Positions 33,251 through 42,257 are shown, counted from the stretch's first letter. The stretch: DNA of 64,000 bases from JBLWXV01 sp048267245 (GCA_048267245.1 JBLWXV010000002.1:1116001-1180000), one strand, 5' to 3'. The notes: generated by a model from the letters alone, not told the origin. Made by a program: numbers and translations.

Positions 33251-35455
33251 TTATTCTGAGAAGTCTCTCTGAGATCTCTGGCCAAGCATCTGTAGCTCAA
33301 CGTTGTGGATAATGCCTTCAAAACCTCCAAGCTCTTGATAGGATTCGGGCAAGGTGGGGCCCATTTGGCGTCCTATACTTAAATACTTTGTGAGGTTTTG
33401 TGAGCTCGCTCTCACGGGTATCGCCCTTATTTGTCCAATTTGCTTTTGGTCTAGGTAGAGGTGAATGTCAGCAGTCATTTGAGAGGCGGGAACGCTGGTC
33501 TCTACTCGGTGATGCAATCGAATGAGATGTCTTTTGTTATCTGAGATTTTGGTGGGTTTAGTCATTTGTGTCTTGTTGTGACTGTTGTGAAAAAAACTGA
33601 GCTCTCCCCGATCAATAACCAGGCCCCATCCTGAATGGAGATCGCCATGACTTAGAAGCACTCCTCCTAAATTTCTCTCTTCAAGTGTGAACTCGATTTG
33701 AAAAATATATTCTGAGTCTTCAAGTTTAGGAAGCACGTGTGAGGGAAGGGCGGACTTTACGGGGTAGAAGCGGTAATTGTCTCGCCCTTGGTAGGCAAGT
33801 GGGCGATCAACGGCCATTCTACTTTGTTTTGAGCGAGTATCGATGGGAAAGACTTCATTTTGTTGCGCCTCTTCTTGCCAGCGATTTTTTAAATCCCTGA
33901 GCCTCTCTGGATAAATTGTGGCCAGGTCTTTGCTTGCGGTTGGGTCATCTTTTAAATAGTAGAGACCCCATTCTTGATTATCTTTGGCACTAAGGGCGAG
34001 CCATCCCTTTGAGTACATCGCCCTTTTTCCAAGCGCCTCATAGTACTGCTCGGCCCTTCTACTTTCGGCTTCGGGTCTATTAAAGCTGTAGCTCATACTC
34101 ACACCATCAACACTACTTTGATTGATTCCATTTACTTTCATAGGCCATTTCACCCCGGCCAGTTCAATGAGCGTGGGGGCGAGATCAATCACGTGGTGGT
34201 ATTGATGTCTTAGTGAGCCACGATCGACTATGCCGGCGGGCCAACTTAGAATGAGAGGGCTTGCGCTAGAGTATTGCCCAATAAAGGGTGTATTTGAAGT
34301 TTGCTTAGAGTAGGAGTCGTGAGGGAAAGTTGAGTGGGAAAAGATTGCGATGATTGTATTTTCCTTCAGACCCATTTTTTCTAAGGCCTGATAGACCTCT
34401 CCAATGAGTTGATCGACCAGTAAGAACTTAGCGGCCGCCTCCTCTCTTTCTTGTGCGTAGCTTGGAAAGTGGAAAGTCCCTAACTGAGAGAGAATCTGCT
34501 CGTCAATTTGGAGGCGTGGGAGAACTGTCTGCTGTGGGAAAATCTTTAACACCTTTTGTTTGAGAAGAATATTCTCCGCATCCTGAATTGGGCCTTCATT
34601 AAAGACGTCCCAAAACTTGTCAAAATAGGCGAGGGGTTTTGCATATTGAGTGTACGGACTATGTAGAGAGAGGTAGCCAAAGAACGGGCGTCCACTTCCA
34701 ACCTGTTGATGCTGGCCTAGGTAGTTTAGAAGTTGCGCGATCGCTTGCGTGTTAGTGGTATCCTCGCCAGAATTGAGATGAATTTTCTCTAAGTGATTGT
34801 CTCGGTAAACTCCAATTGTCTGCTCTTGATTAGGTCGCTCAAAGTAGCCAAAGAAGCGATCAAACCCCATACCAAGTGGCCAGGTGTCAAAGGGGCCGAG
34901 AGGATTTCTTGCATAGTAAGCGGCAAGATCCCATTGTCCAAACATTGCTGTGGAGTATCCATTTGACTGGAGAACTTTTGCAAGTGGTGTAGCACTTTGA
35001 GGAATTATTCCTGAGGTATTTGGAAATCCTGTTGGAAGTCCACCATAGGCAGAAAATCCGATGCGATGGTGATTTCTTCCAGTGAGTAGGCTCGCCTGCA
35101 CTGGGGCTTTAAGTTCTGGAATATGAAAATTTGTAAAGCGCAGCCCCTCTCTTGCGATCATGTCAATATTGGGCGTCTCAAACATGCCGCCGAATTGGCC
35201 AAGATCTCCAAAACCTATGTCTTCAAGGGAGATAATGAGAATATTTGGCGCTTGATCAGCGCTCTTACTAAAGGAGAAGCGACTCCAGTCAGGTGTAGAA
35301 GACTCTAGAGTCTCGCCAATTCTTCCCTGCCACTTAGACTGTGAGAGAGGAATATTTTGGTTCCTTTGCGCCTGCCAGACAAAGAAGCCCGATGCCAAGA
35401 GCACACCAAAGAGAAAAAACGAAATTGCCGCTACTGATTTTTTCGATCGCTTCAT
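33251..35455 (-). CDS. Sulfatase-fold protein lacking the catalytic residues (pseudo-sulfatase)
   Basis: This 734-residue protein has an N-terminal membrane anchor (about 8-28) and an arylsulfatase-type alkaline-phosphatase fold (about 68-540). A LamG-like beta domain occupies about 590-725. The fold marks are clear (NILIISLEDIGFGDLG, ASLLTGRNHHR), but the active site is replaced throughout. The C/S-x-P-x-R formylglycine motif reads KAPVQ (Lys116, Gln120). GKWHLG reads GQWDLA (174-179). The metal motif SDNG reads SHST (373-376). The usual histidine of APH is Tyr268. The frame is intact, so it is a maintained non-enzyme or altered enzyme rather than a decaying gene. Confidence 0.9.
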   Translation of the reverse strand: MKRSKKSVAAISFFLFGVLLASGFFVWQAQRNQNIPLSQSKWQGRIGETLESSTPDWSRFSFSKSADQAPNILIISLEDIGFGDLGQFGGMFETPNIDMIAREGLRFTNFHIPELKAPVQASLLTGRNHHRIGFSAYGGLPTGFPNTSGIIPQSATPLAKVLQSNGYSTAMFGQWDLAAYYARNPLGPFDTWPLGMGFDRFFGYFERPNQEQTIGVYRDNHLEKIHLNSGEDTTNTQAIAQLLNYLGQHQQVGSGRPFFGYLSLHSPYTQYAKPLAYFDKFWDVFNEGPIQDAENILLKQKVLKIFPQQTVLPRLQIDEQILSQLGTFHFPSYAQEREEAAAKFLLVDQLIGEVYQALEKMGLKENTIIAIFSHSTFPHDSYSKQTSNTPFIGQYSSASPLILSWPAGIVDRGSLRHQYHHVIDLAPTLIELAGVKWPMKVNGINQSSVDGVSMSYSFNRPEAESRRAEQYYEALGKRAMYSKGWLALSAKDNQEWGLYYLKDDPTASKDLATIYPERLRDLKNRWQEEAQQNEVFPIDTRSKQSRMAVDRPLAYQGRDNYRFYPVKSALPSHVLPKLEDSEYIFQIEFTLEERNLGGVLLSHGDLHSGWGLVIDRGELSFFHNSHNKTQMTKPTKISDNKRHLIRLHHRVETSVPASQMTADIHLYLDQKQIGQIRAIPVRASSQNLTKYLSIGRQMGPTLPESYQELGGFEGIIHNVELQMLGQRSQRDFSE

Positions 35456-35499
35456 ATCTGCCCCCTACGTCTATGAAGATGATCATATAGTAGGAGAAG

Positions 35500-35511
35500 T
35501 TCTGTACAGAA
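35500..35511. promoter_or_regulatory. Perfect 12-bp palindrome upstream of the pseudo-sulfatase gene
   Basis: TTCTGTACAGAA is a perfect palindrome 45 bases before the start of the gene beginning at 35455, in the short gap after phrB. It has the look of a dimeric repressor site, but no regulator can be named. Confidence 0.35.
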
Positions 35512-35540
35512 TGAGCGCTAGACTTTGATTTTTAGAGCAA

Positions 35541-36980
35541 TTAACTCGGTTTGATTGCTGCCTTGTACATACTCATGGCCTCGTCTCTTTTAAGTTTGTA
35601 GTCGACTATGGGGGCCGGATACTCGACACCGATGCGACAGCCGCACATCTCTTGTTCAAGGGGAGTCATGAGTGAAGGGTCGTGAATAAATTTGTCTTCG
35701 ACAAAGGCGAGCTCGGGGCACCATCTCTTAATGAACTCCCCTTTAGAGTCAAATTTCTCACTCTGATTATAGGGATTGAAGATTCTAAAGTAGGGTTGGG
35801 CATCAACACCACATGAAGCGCACCACTGCCAGCCTCCGTTGTTGGCCGCCAGGTCAAAGTCAAAGAGCAATTTGGCAAAGTGGGCCTCACCAAGTCTCCA
35901 GTCTACTAGTAGGGTCTTACAGAGAAAGGATGCACACACCATGCGCAAGCGATTGGGCATGAGCCCTGTTTGCGCTAGACATCTCATGGCGGCATCGACG
36001 ATGGGAAATCCCGTTTGTCCCTGCTGCCATTTCTTAAAGAGAGTCGAGTCGCCGTGCCATTTAATTCTGTCGTACTCTCTCTTAAATGCACTTTGAGTGA
36101 GCTCGGGGCGATTGGCCAGGAGCATTTGATAGAATTCTCGCCAGATGAGTTCACTCATCCAGCACTCTTCTCCCGCTCCTCTCTTGCTCACTACTAAATT
36201 AAAGAGTTCTCTAATTGAGAGAAGTCCGTGCCTAATATAGCAAGAGAGCATGCTCGTTCCGTCTTGACCTGGGAGATCGCGCGTCTCTTGGTAGCTGCCT
36301 AGTATATTAGCTTCGAAATAGTGAAGTCTCATGAGGGCCTCATGTCTGCTGCCCTTAAAGGGGGTGTCGACTAATTCAAAGCCCAAGTTCTCATGAATTT
36401 CAAGAACATCGTGATCCTCTACTTCTCTCTTCATCAGTCCATCGAGGTTACACGGATAATGCTCCAGCGTGCGACCATTCTCAAGAAAAGTCTCTAACCA
36501 CTTTCTCTTATAGGAGGTGAAAACTTTATAGATGGTGTCATCATCTTTAAGCACTTCTCTTGGCCCAAGCACCACATGGTCTTTGTAACTATGAAATTTG
36601 ATATCAAGTCCAGCGAGCTCGCGCTCTACTTTTTCATCGCGCTCGCGAGCATAGGGCTCGTAGTCTTCACATGTATAGACGGCACAGGCCTTAATCTTTT
36701 GTGCAAAATGGGGGATCTCAATGACTGGGTCTCCATAGAGTATTTCAAGCGAGGAGTCGTGAGACATAAATTTTTGATTCAGATCTACCAAGGCACTAAT
36801 AATGAAGGTGAGTCTGCGATCTTGATTGCCGCTCTTTTTTTCTCGCAAAGGAGCGATGATATGTTCATCAAAGACAAAGACCGGGCAAACGGGATGCCCA
36901 CTTTTGAGCGCCTCATAGAGAGCTCGGTGGTCGGTGCTTCTTATGTCTCTTCTGATCCAACAAATAACTGGTGCTTTCAT
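35541..36980 (-). CDS. phrB: Deoxyribodipyrimidine photolyase (class I CPD type)
   Basis: This 479-residue protein has an N-terminal Rossmann antenna domain (ICWIRRDIRSTDHRAL) and a C-terminal FAD-binding domain with DGTSMLSCYIRHG, WMSELIWREFY, GFPIVDAAMRCL and NNGGWQWCASCG. These match class I photolyases that repair cyclobutane pyrimidine dimers with blue light. The start at 36980 lies 38 bases downstream of a set of 11-bp direct repeats that may be a MerR/CarH-type operator. The PilZ gene precedes it on the same strand. Confidence 0.95.
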   Translation of the reverse strand: MKAPVICWIRRDIRSTDHRALYEALKSGHPVCPVFVFDEHIIAPLREKKSGNQDRRLTFIISALVDLNQKFMSHDSSLEILYGDPVIEIPHFAQKIKACAVYTCEDYEPYARERDEKVERELAGLDIKFHSYKDHVVLGPREVLKDDDTIYKVFTSYKRKWLETFLENGRTLEHYPCNLDGLMKREVEDHDVLEIHENLGFELVDTPFKGSRHEALMRLHYFEANILGSYQETRDLPGQDGTSMLSCYIRHGLLSIRELFNLVVSKRGAGEECWMSELIWREFYQMLLANRPELTQSAFKREYDRIKWHGDSTLFKKWQQGQTGFPIVDAAMRCLAQTGLMPNRLRMVCASFLCKTLLVDWRLGEAHFAKLLFDFDLAANNGGWQWCASCGVDAQPYFRIFNPYNQSEKFDSKGEFIKRWCPELAFVEDKFIHDPSLMTPLEQEMCGCRIGVEYPAPIVDYKLKRDEAMSMYKAAIKPS

Positions 36981-37017
36981 AGGACCAGTATCTCTCTAGA
37001 AGCGTTTAGGGGTCAGT

Positions 37018-37050
37018 AGAGATAGGTTTTGTCTAGGTTTTGCCTAGGCT
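37018..37050 (-). promoter_or_regulatory. Three contiguous 11-bp direct repeats upstream of phrB (candidate CarH-type operator)
   Basis: Read on the minus strand the three 11-mers are AGCCTAGGCAA, AACCTAGACAA and AACCTATCTCT. The first two match at nine of eleven positions and the third at six against the second. The layout resembles operators of CarH/LitR MerR-type regulators, which bind head-to-tail 11-bp repeats with a conserved ACA. A similar pair lies at 42168-42189 before such a regulator gene. The block overlaps the last codons of the PilZ gene. Confidence 0.6.
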
Positions 37051-37772
37051 GTCGCCGTGGCCCCGCGAAGATACTTAGCCAAAGTAATGCGCTTAAAGAG
37101 GCTAAGGGATTCAAAGCAGAGTCCAAAACCACTGGGGTAGTGCCCTCGCGCTGGAGCTTCGCGCACGATCTTGGCCGCTAGAATCAGTGGGGCATCCGCG
37201 GCCGGGAGCTCTAGGCTTAAAGTGACAGTCTCACCAGCTCTGAGTTCACTCGCACTAAAGGCGTCACCGCGCTCAAGAAATACCCCGGTCTTAGAGATAT
37301 CAAAGATAGTGGCCTCAATGACATTGCCATTCGCGGTAGCGAGCTTTACTCGTTGGTGACACTCAAGTCTCTCACTCACCCGCCACCACTGAAGCTCTGG
37401 ATACAGAATGGCGTCTAGCCCGCGACCAAAGAGAAGGACTGAGTTAAAGATCGTAAAGGCGAGGGTCGCTCCCAGAGTCATCGTTTCGTTATAATCACTA
37501 CCGTAGCTAGAGACGGCCCAGTTGTTGATTGCTACCAGTAACATATTCACTGGGAGTACAAACTTCACTAATTTATGGCCATTCCAGACGATGAGAGAAG
37601 TGAGAAGTCCAAGTGCAAAGACAATCCAATTGAGAGTGGTCATCTTGATGAGGATGCTATACCACTCACTGGCATTGTGCTCATAGAGCCAGGCAATTTG
37701 CATTGGTAGCCCGATGCTCACCATGAGGTAGAAGAGGGCGACAATTTTGAGAGAAATTGGTCTCTTATTCAT
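37044..37772 (-). CDS. Membrane protein with C-terminal PilZ (c-di-GMP-binding) domain
   Basis: This 242-residue protein has about four membrane segments in the first 125 residues. The PilZ domain follows, with RVSER (RxxxR) and DISKTG (DxSxxG), the two motifs that hold cyclic di-GMP. The output is probably a conformational change of the membrane part; the process controlled is unknown. It begins two bases after the lytic transglycosylase gene, suggesting a link to envelope growth or remodelling. Confidence 0.88.
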   Translation of the reverse strand: MNKRPISLKIVALFYLMVSIGLPMQIAWLYEHNASEWYSILIKMTTLNWIVFALGLLTSLIVWNGHKLVKFVLPVNMLLVAINNWAVSSYGSDYNETMTLGATLAFTIFNSVLLFGRGLDAILYPELQWWRVSERLECHQRVKLATANGNVIEATIFDISKTGVFLERGDAFSASELRAGETVTLSLELPAADAPLILAAKIVREAPARGHYPSGFGLCFESLSLFKRITLAKYLRGATATA

Positions 37773-37774
37773 GG

Positions 37775-38890
37775 CTATCTCCCCTGTGCTACCGTCTTAT
37801 TCACACTTCCTGAGAAGCTCTGACAATAAGATCTCACTTTGGAAATGTACTTTCTGGCCTCACCTAGTTTGGGGTGATAGATCCAATTCTTTCCGTGACT
37901 TTGAAGTGCACTCTTTACGCGGTAGGGGCCAGAATTGTAGCTGGCAAGAATGATATCTTCCCAAGGAATTTTCTTATTAAAAACATTTGTGAGGTGGCGT
38001 TCACTATCTTCGTTTTCCCAGTAGGTTTTAAGAAAGTTGATATACTCGAGACCACCTTGAATTGATTGAGTGGGATTGAGTCGCCACTCATTATCGCGAT
38101 TAATCTCTCCAGTGTAGATCTTAAGCATTAGTTCTGGGTAACTTAATTTATCAATACCTTCAAAGGTCTTAGCATTTTCTAGACTTGAGACCACATGAAA
38201 ACTCGCGGCATCTGTGACTTGGGTGAGACCAATTGCTTTTGCAATACTCACCGCCTTGGGGTTATATCCTGACTCCTGTGCCACTAGACCCGCCATTAAG
38301 TTTGGATTAATGCCGGCCTTAGTTGCTTCGCGCTCGATGGTCGCAACCAGCGCACTCGACTTTTTGTAGGCGCCTGGGTTTCTAATCGCTGCAAGTTCAT
38401 AGATGGGGCAGATCGGCTTTTGCAAAGTTGCAATCGTGTAGTCGTGCTCATTGCTATGGCGATAGGCGACCACAAATCGCCTATCGGTTCCAGCGAGAAA
38501 TCTAACCTTAGGCATGGTGAGGGTAAGCTTCTTGCCACCTTCATCAAATTCTTTCTTTGCATGCTTCTTCCATAGATCTGTGACATTGTCATCGCCATAG
38601 ATAAAGAGCAATTCCCCCGCGAGATTCACTCCTGCTGGGTCTTCAATAATGACTTGGATATCGCTTGATGTATGGAAGTTTTGAAAGTTGGGAGAGAAGC
38701 TCACTGAAGAGAGAGTCTCTCTGGCAAAGCTTCCCGCTGGAAGGCGAGAAGTCTTGTGCTCTAACGGCAGAGCACTCACTTTCTTAGGCGGAAGTGCACT
38801 GGCACCAAAGGGGCCCATTGGTCCCGCACACGAGCACAGGCCCATCACCGCGAGACTTAACCCTATAGAGGTAGTCAGAGAGATCTTCAA
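37775..38890 (-). CDS. Lytic transglycosylase lipoprotein (SLT domain)
   Basis: This 371-residue protein has an export signal ending near GLCSC (Cys19 or Cys21 as the lipidated residue; neither lipobox is perfect). Residues 70-160 form an unrecognised beta-rich domain. The C-terminal SLT domain (about 180-360) has the catalytic Glu206 in AQESGYNP, then GLTQVTD and ASYNSGP. It cleaves the glycan strands of peptidoglycan to anhydromuramyl ends. It is transcribed before the PilZ gene. Confidence 0.92.
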   Translation of the reverse strand: MKISLTTSIGLSLAVMGLCSCAGPMGPFGASALPPKKVSALPLEHKTSRLPAGSFARETLSSVSFSPNFQNFHTSSDIQVIIEDPAGVNLAGELLFIYGDDNVTDLWKKHAKKEFDEGGKKLTLTMPKVRFLAGTDRRFVVAYRHSNEHDYTIATLQKPICPIYELAAIRNPGAYKKSSALVATIEREATKAGINPNLMAGLVAQESGYNPKAVSIAKAIGLTQVTDAASFHVVSSLENAKTFEGIDKLSYPELMLKIYTGEINRDNEWRLNPTQSIQGGLEYINFLKTYWENEDSERHLTNVFNKKIPWEDIILASYNSGPYRVKSALQSHGKNWIYHPKLGEARKYISKVRSYCQSFSGSVNKTVAQGR

Positions 38891-39040
38891 TCAAACCCCT
38901 TCGTTACTTTACTTGGGCAGTTTAGCTGGATTAAAAATGGGGAAAAGAAGAATTCTAATTGGCCGATAATAGGTGAAATTAATCCCTTTTCGAGACTAAA
39001 AAATGCCATTCCTAGCTGGCGCCGGCTTCCTAAGTGTGAG

Positions 39041-39991
39041 TTATTTCAAAGTCTCTAAATAATCAATAATTTGAGTGTAACTTTGAGTGAGCCCCTTATA
39101 AGCAAGGGTCTCTGGACGCATACTTTTAAGTGCTCCCTTCAGTGCCCCTCGTTCATCGCCATTTAAAGTCGTGACGTCATAGAAGTAGGTGCGAATTAGA
39201 AAGAGCGAGAGTGAGAGATCTGCAAAAGGGACCAGTACCTGGCGCTCTACGCGAATAAAGAGAGCGGGGTTCTTGGGATCAAAACTTCGCCCTCGCCACA
39301 GCTCACTCTCTACTCCAGCTCTTGGCTCGGGGTGATGGTTGAGGCGAGTGTCGGTGGCGAGTCCCCAGGCAAAGCGCTCAAAGGGACCTTTCTTAATCAT
39401 GCTCTCCACCAGTGCCTGGGCCTTAGGTGCAAGTGATTCGCGCCATTCTCCCACTGGGGCGTGGACGTCATTAAAGTTCCTGCCGATCTTCTCGCGCGGG
39501 TCCCAATGATTGGGAGAGCAAAGATGGACTGTATCCAAAAATTCCTTGGTTTCTTCTTTGCGCCAAATGGCGAGGTCTTCTGGTATTTGGCTGGCAATAG
39601 CATCGAGACCATCGACATAATTATAGAGAAGGCTAGAGTTGTGGGCATCAAAGTACTCATCATCAAATGTGATGAGTTCGCTTGTGAGTTTATTAGTGAG
39701 CCTAAGAACTTCGTCATTTTCACTGAGCTCAAAAAAACGGGGATACTCTAGCGCCAGAGTGCGAGCGATGAAACGAATGATCGCCGACTGCTCATGTCCT
39801 TTTAATTTGCCGCGCGCATAGTACTTACTTAAATCTTCATCTCGGGCGGCCACTTTATTTTCATAGTAATCTTCGATGTCCTTATCAATCTCAAAGATTC
39901 TCTGATCACTTCTAAGTAGTGATAGACCTGGGGCCACTTGGTAGATTCCCTTTAGGAAGGGGAGGTAGCGCTTTTTCTCATCATGTTTCAC
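39041..39991 (-). CDS. DUF3445 protein, haem-dependent oxidative N-demethylase-like
   Basis: This 316-residue cytoplasmic protein contains CSPNHWDPREKIG, VHAPVGEW and the later VERQVLVPF, which mark DUF3445, the family of the haem-dependent oxidative N-demethylase alpha subunit. Characterised members oxidatively remove methyl groups from amines such as dimethylamine using a haem with a PAS-like fold. The usual flavin/ferredoxin partner subunits are not next to it. Its start overlaps the pcp stop by 4 bases, so the two are coupled. Confidence 0.85.
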   Translation of the reverse strand: MKHDEKKRYLPFLKGIYQVAPGLSLLRSDQRIFEIDKDIEDYYENKVAARDEDLSKYYARGKLKGHEQSAIIRFIARTLALEYPRFFELSENDEVLRLTNKLTSELITFDDEYFDAHNSSLLYNYVDGLDAIASQIPEDLAIWRKEETKEFLDTVHLCSPNHWDPREKIGRNFNDVHAPVGEWRESLAPKAQALVESMIKKGPFERFAWGLATDTRLNHHPEPRAGVESELWRGRSFDPKNPALFIRVERQVLVPFADLSLSLFLIRTYFYDVTTLNGDERGALKGALKSMRPETLAYKGLTQSYTQIIDYLETLK

Positions 39992-40554
39992 GAATGCTCC
40001 TCCATCACTTCAAGGATGTGGGAGAGTGCACCTAGAAAGAGTGAGGTTGAGTTATTTGGCAGGTGAATAAAGCCCGCTTGAATATTCTTGGCACTGGCGT
40101 ATTCCATCAGGCGGTAGAAGACCTCATTACAGACGTAGCTCCCTGCACTCAGAGAAAGGCGTGCACTCACTCCCTCTTTGGCAAGTCTTTCAATGATGGC
40201 CTGGTGGGGAAGTGAAGTCATATAGGCCGCGGGGCCATGATCTGAGATCACTTCGTTGGTAGCAAGAGTGCCATTATTGTCTGGAGATTGGCAGTGGCGA
40301 AAGTTGAGAGCGACTTTTTCAATTTCTATCTGCGCCCTATCGGCGGCCAAACCAAGTGAGATCACCGCGCAAGGCCGCTCTCGCTCTATTGCACTAAGGA
40401 GAACTTGGGGTGCTTCATTAAAAGTCACTGGAAGTTTTACGCCCACCAACTCGATCCCTATATCAAGAGAATTGACCGCATCGCAGATCATTCCACTCGG
40501 ATTTTCAGAATTGTTTAGAAACGGACCAAATCCCGTGATCATGACTTTTTTCAT
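39988..40554 (-). CDS. pcp: Pyroglutamyl-peptidase I
   Basis: This 188-residue cysteine peptidase (C15) removes N-terminal pyroglutamate from peptides. It begins MITGFGPFLNN. The catalytic residues are Glu79, Cys142 (SAGSYVCN) and His164 (GFIHLP). It is cytoplasmic, slightly shorter than E. coli-type enzymes, and heads a two-gene unit with the DUF3445 gene. It is divergent from the HAD phosphatase gene. Confidence 0.93.
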   Translation of the reverse strand: MKKVMITGFGPFLNNSENPSGMICDAVNSLDIGIELVGVKLPVTFNEAPQVLLSAIERERPCAVISLGLAADRAQIEIEKVALNFRHCQSPDNNGTLATNEVISDHGPAAYMTSLPHQAIIERLAKEGVSARLSLSAGSYVCNEVFYRLMEYASAKNIQAGFIHLPNNSTSLFLGALSHILEVMEEHS

Positions 40555-40601
40555 TGCAAAAGGCTCTGCCCTAATTGAGAGGATTCTGTTAAAACAGAGT
40601 A

Positions 40602-41198
40602 ATGGATAGGCTCAAAAAAGTAAAAGGATGGGTTTTCGATCTCGATGGAACGCTTGTCGATTCCAAGCTAGATTTTGCCAAGTTGCGCTCGCTGCTAGAT
40701 ATCCAAGATGGAAGCCCCATTCTCGAATACGTAGAAACCAAGCATTGCCCCAACGAGCGCGAGCGCCTGATGAAGATCGTTGATGACTATGAGTGGCAAA
40801 GTCACTTAGACTCCGAACTCATTACTGGAGCAGATCTCTTTATCGCCGCCCTTAAAGAGAGTGGTCTTCCACTAGCGATTCTCACTCGAAATTCTGATCG
40901 CACTGCTCACTCAACTTTATCAAAATTTAATTTCAAAGATTTTAATCCTATTATTAGTCGCGATCATCACTTGCCCCCAAAACCTGACCCAAGTGCGCTC
41001 ATTCATATTTGTGAACTCTGGAATCTAGACACTAGTGAAGTGGTCTATGTAGGAGACTTTGACTTTGATATGATGACCGCGCTGAGCGCTGGCTGCTTGG
41101 GACTCTTCTATAATCCTCACTCGCGCCCAGTGCCACCAGAGGCGACACTGAGTTTTGCGAGCTATGAGGAAATCTTGTCTTTGTTATTCAACGATTGA
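40602..41198 (+). CDS. HAD-superfamily phosphatase
   Basis: This 198-residue protein has the HAD nucleophile motif FDLDGTLVD (Asp13, acid Asp15), motif II LTRNSD and motif IV VGDFDFDM. The size and cap resemble phosphoglycolate phosphatase-like (Gph) enzymes, but the substrate is not certain. It is cytoplasmic. The end overlaps the convergent epimerase gene by 15 bases. Confidence 0.88.
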   Translation: MDRLKKVKGWVFDLDGTLVDSKLDFAKLRSLLDIQDGSPILEYVETKHCPNERERLMKIVDDYEWQSHLDSELITGADLFIAALKESGLPLAILTRNSDRTAHSTLSKFNFKDFNPIISRDHHLPPKPDPSALIHICELWNLDTSEVVYVGDFDFDMMTALSAGCLGLFYNPHSRPVPPEATLSFASYEEILSLLFND

Positions 41199-42104
41199 AT
41201 CAAGGGCGCTTGAAATTTCAGGATACTTAAAATGATGGCCAAGATTCACTAAGTGAGAAGGTCTCACATCCTGAGAGTCGAGAATGATGGAGCTCATCTC
41301 GCCAAACATTGCTTTAAGAGCAAAGGGTGGTACAGGAAAGGGCGTCGGGCGATGAAGCGCCTTGCCCAAAGCCTTGGTGAACTCTTGATTGCTCACAGGT
41401 TTTGGCGCAGTCACATTGAAAATGCCGACATAGCGCTCGTCTTCAACACTTCGAATGAGTATATCTACTAAATCTTCAAGATGAATCCAACTCATCATCT
41501 GTGAGCCGTCTCCAATTTTTCCACCCACTCCAAATTTAAAGGGCGTGAGCATCTTATCGAGGGCCCCGCCACCTTTGCCAAGCACTACGCCAAAGCGTGT
41601 GATCACGAGGCGCGACTGTGGATGCAATTCCTTTATTCGTTGGGCTTCGCTTTCCCACTCCTTACAAACTTCAGCAAGAAATCCATCTCCTAGAGGGGAG
41701 TCCTCTTCAAGTTTTGCCTTGGTATTCGTGGGGTAGATGCCAATGGCCGATGCGTTCACAAAGCATTTCAATTTTTCTGTCGATTGCGCTTTAAATGACT
41801 CGACCAGGGCGCGTGTTCCCTTGATGCGAGAATCTCTGATGCGACTTTTTCGCTCTTCACTCCATCTTCCACTCGATATATTTTCTCCCATGAGGTTAAT
41901 CACAGCATCGACGTCTGCAATGTCCTCTGGAGGCAGTAGACCTGTGGTCTTAGAAAATGAGCAAGGAGCTACGCCCGCTCCGAAAATATCTTCGATTTTA
42001 GATGGAGTTCGAGTGAGTGCCACAACCTCGTGAGAGCGCTCTCTTAGCGCCTTAACGAGGGCAGTGCCGATAAAACCTGTGGCGCCTGTGACTAATACCT
42101 TCAT
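41184..42104 (-). CDS. TIGR01777 (YfcH-like) SDR-family epimerase
   Basis: This 306-residue extended short-chain dehydrogenase has the NAD(P)-binding motif VTGATGFIG at the N-terminus, SAIGIYPTN at the active site and RFGVVLGKGGGAL, typical of the TIGR01777 group. The reaction is unknown. The gene is divergent from a MerR regulator, with 11-bp repeats in between, and a photolyase lies 4 kb away. Such genes are often neighbours of photolyase and LitR-like regulators in other proteobacteria, as far as I recall. Confidence 0.9.
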   Translation of the reverse strand: MKVLVTGATGFIGTALVKALRERSHEVVALTRTPSKIEDIFGAGVAPCSFSKTTGLLPPEDIADVDAVINLMGENISSGRWSEERKSRIRDSRIKGTRALVESFKAQSTEKLKCFVNASAIGIYPTNTKAKLEEDSPLGDGFLAEVCKEWESEAQRIKELHPQSRLVITRFGVVLGKGGGALDKMLTPFKFGVGGKIGDGSQMMSWIHLEDLVDILIRSVEDERYVGIFNVTAPKPVSNQEFTKALGKALHRPTPFPVPPFALKAMFGEMSSIILDSQDVRPSHLVNLGHHFKYPEISSALDSIVE

Positions 42105-42167
42105 GAATCCTCCTTAGTTAACCTAACCCCATTATCCCTTATTCCGCCCCGGATGAGATTATGGTAA

Positions 42168-42189
42168 AATCTAGACAAAAACTAGACGT
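42168..42189 (+). promoter_or_regulatory. Two 11-bp direct repeats between epimerase and MerR genes (candidate autoregulatory operator)
   Basis: The adjacent 11-mers AATCTAGACAA and AAACTAGACGT share CTAGAC in phase. The same core and spacing occur before phrB (AACCTAGACAA). They are oriented toward the MerR gene and lie 68 bases before its start. TAGACA could act as a -35 element, so binding there would block transcription. Confidence 0.6.
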
Positions 42190-42257
42190 ATGGTTTTGAG
42201 ACTTAATCATTCTGAGCGCAGAGCTAAGCTTAAGTTGGGGTTAATTAGGAAGCAAAA

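Noticed and set aside
39000..39040. GCTGGCGCCGGC near-palindrome as an operator or terminator
   Set aside because: It is short, imperfect and lacks a T-run.
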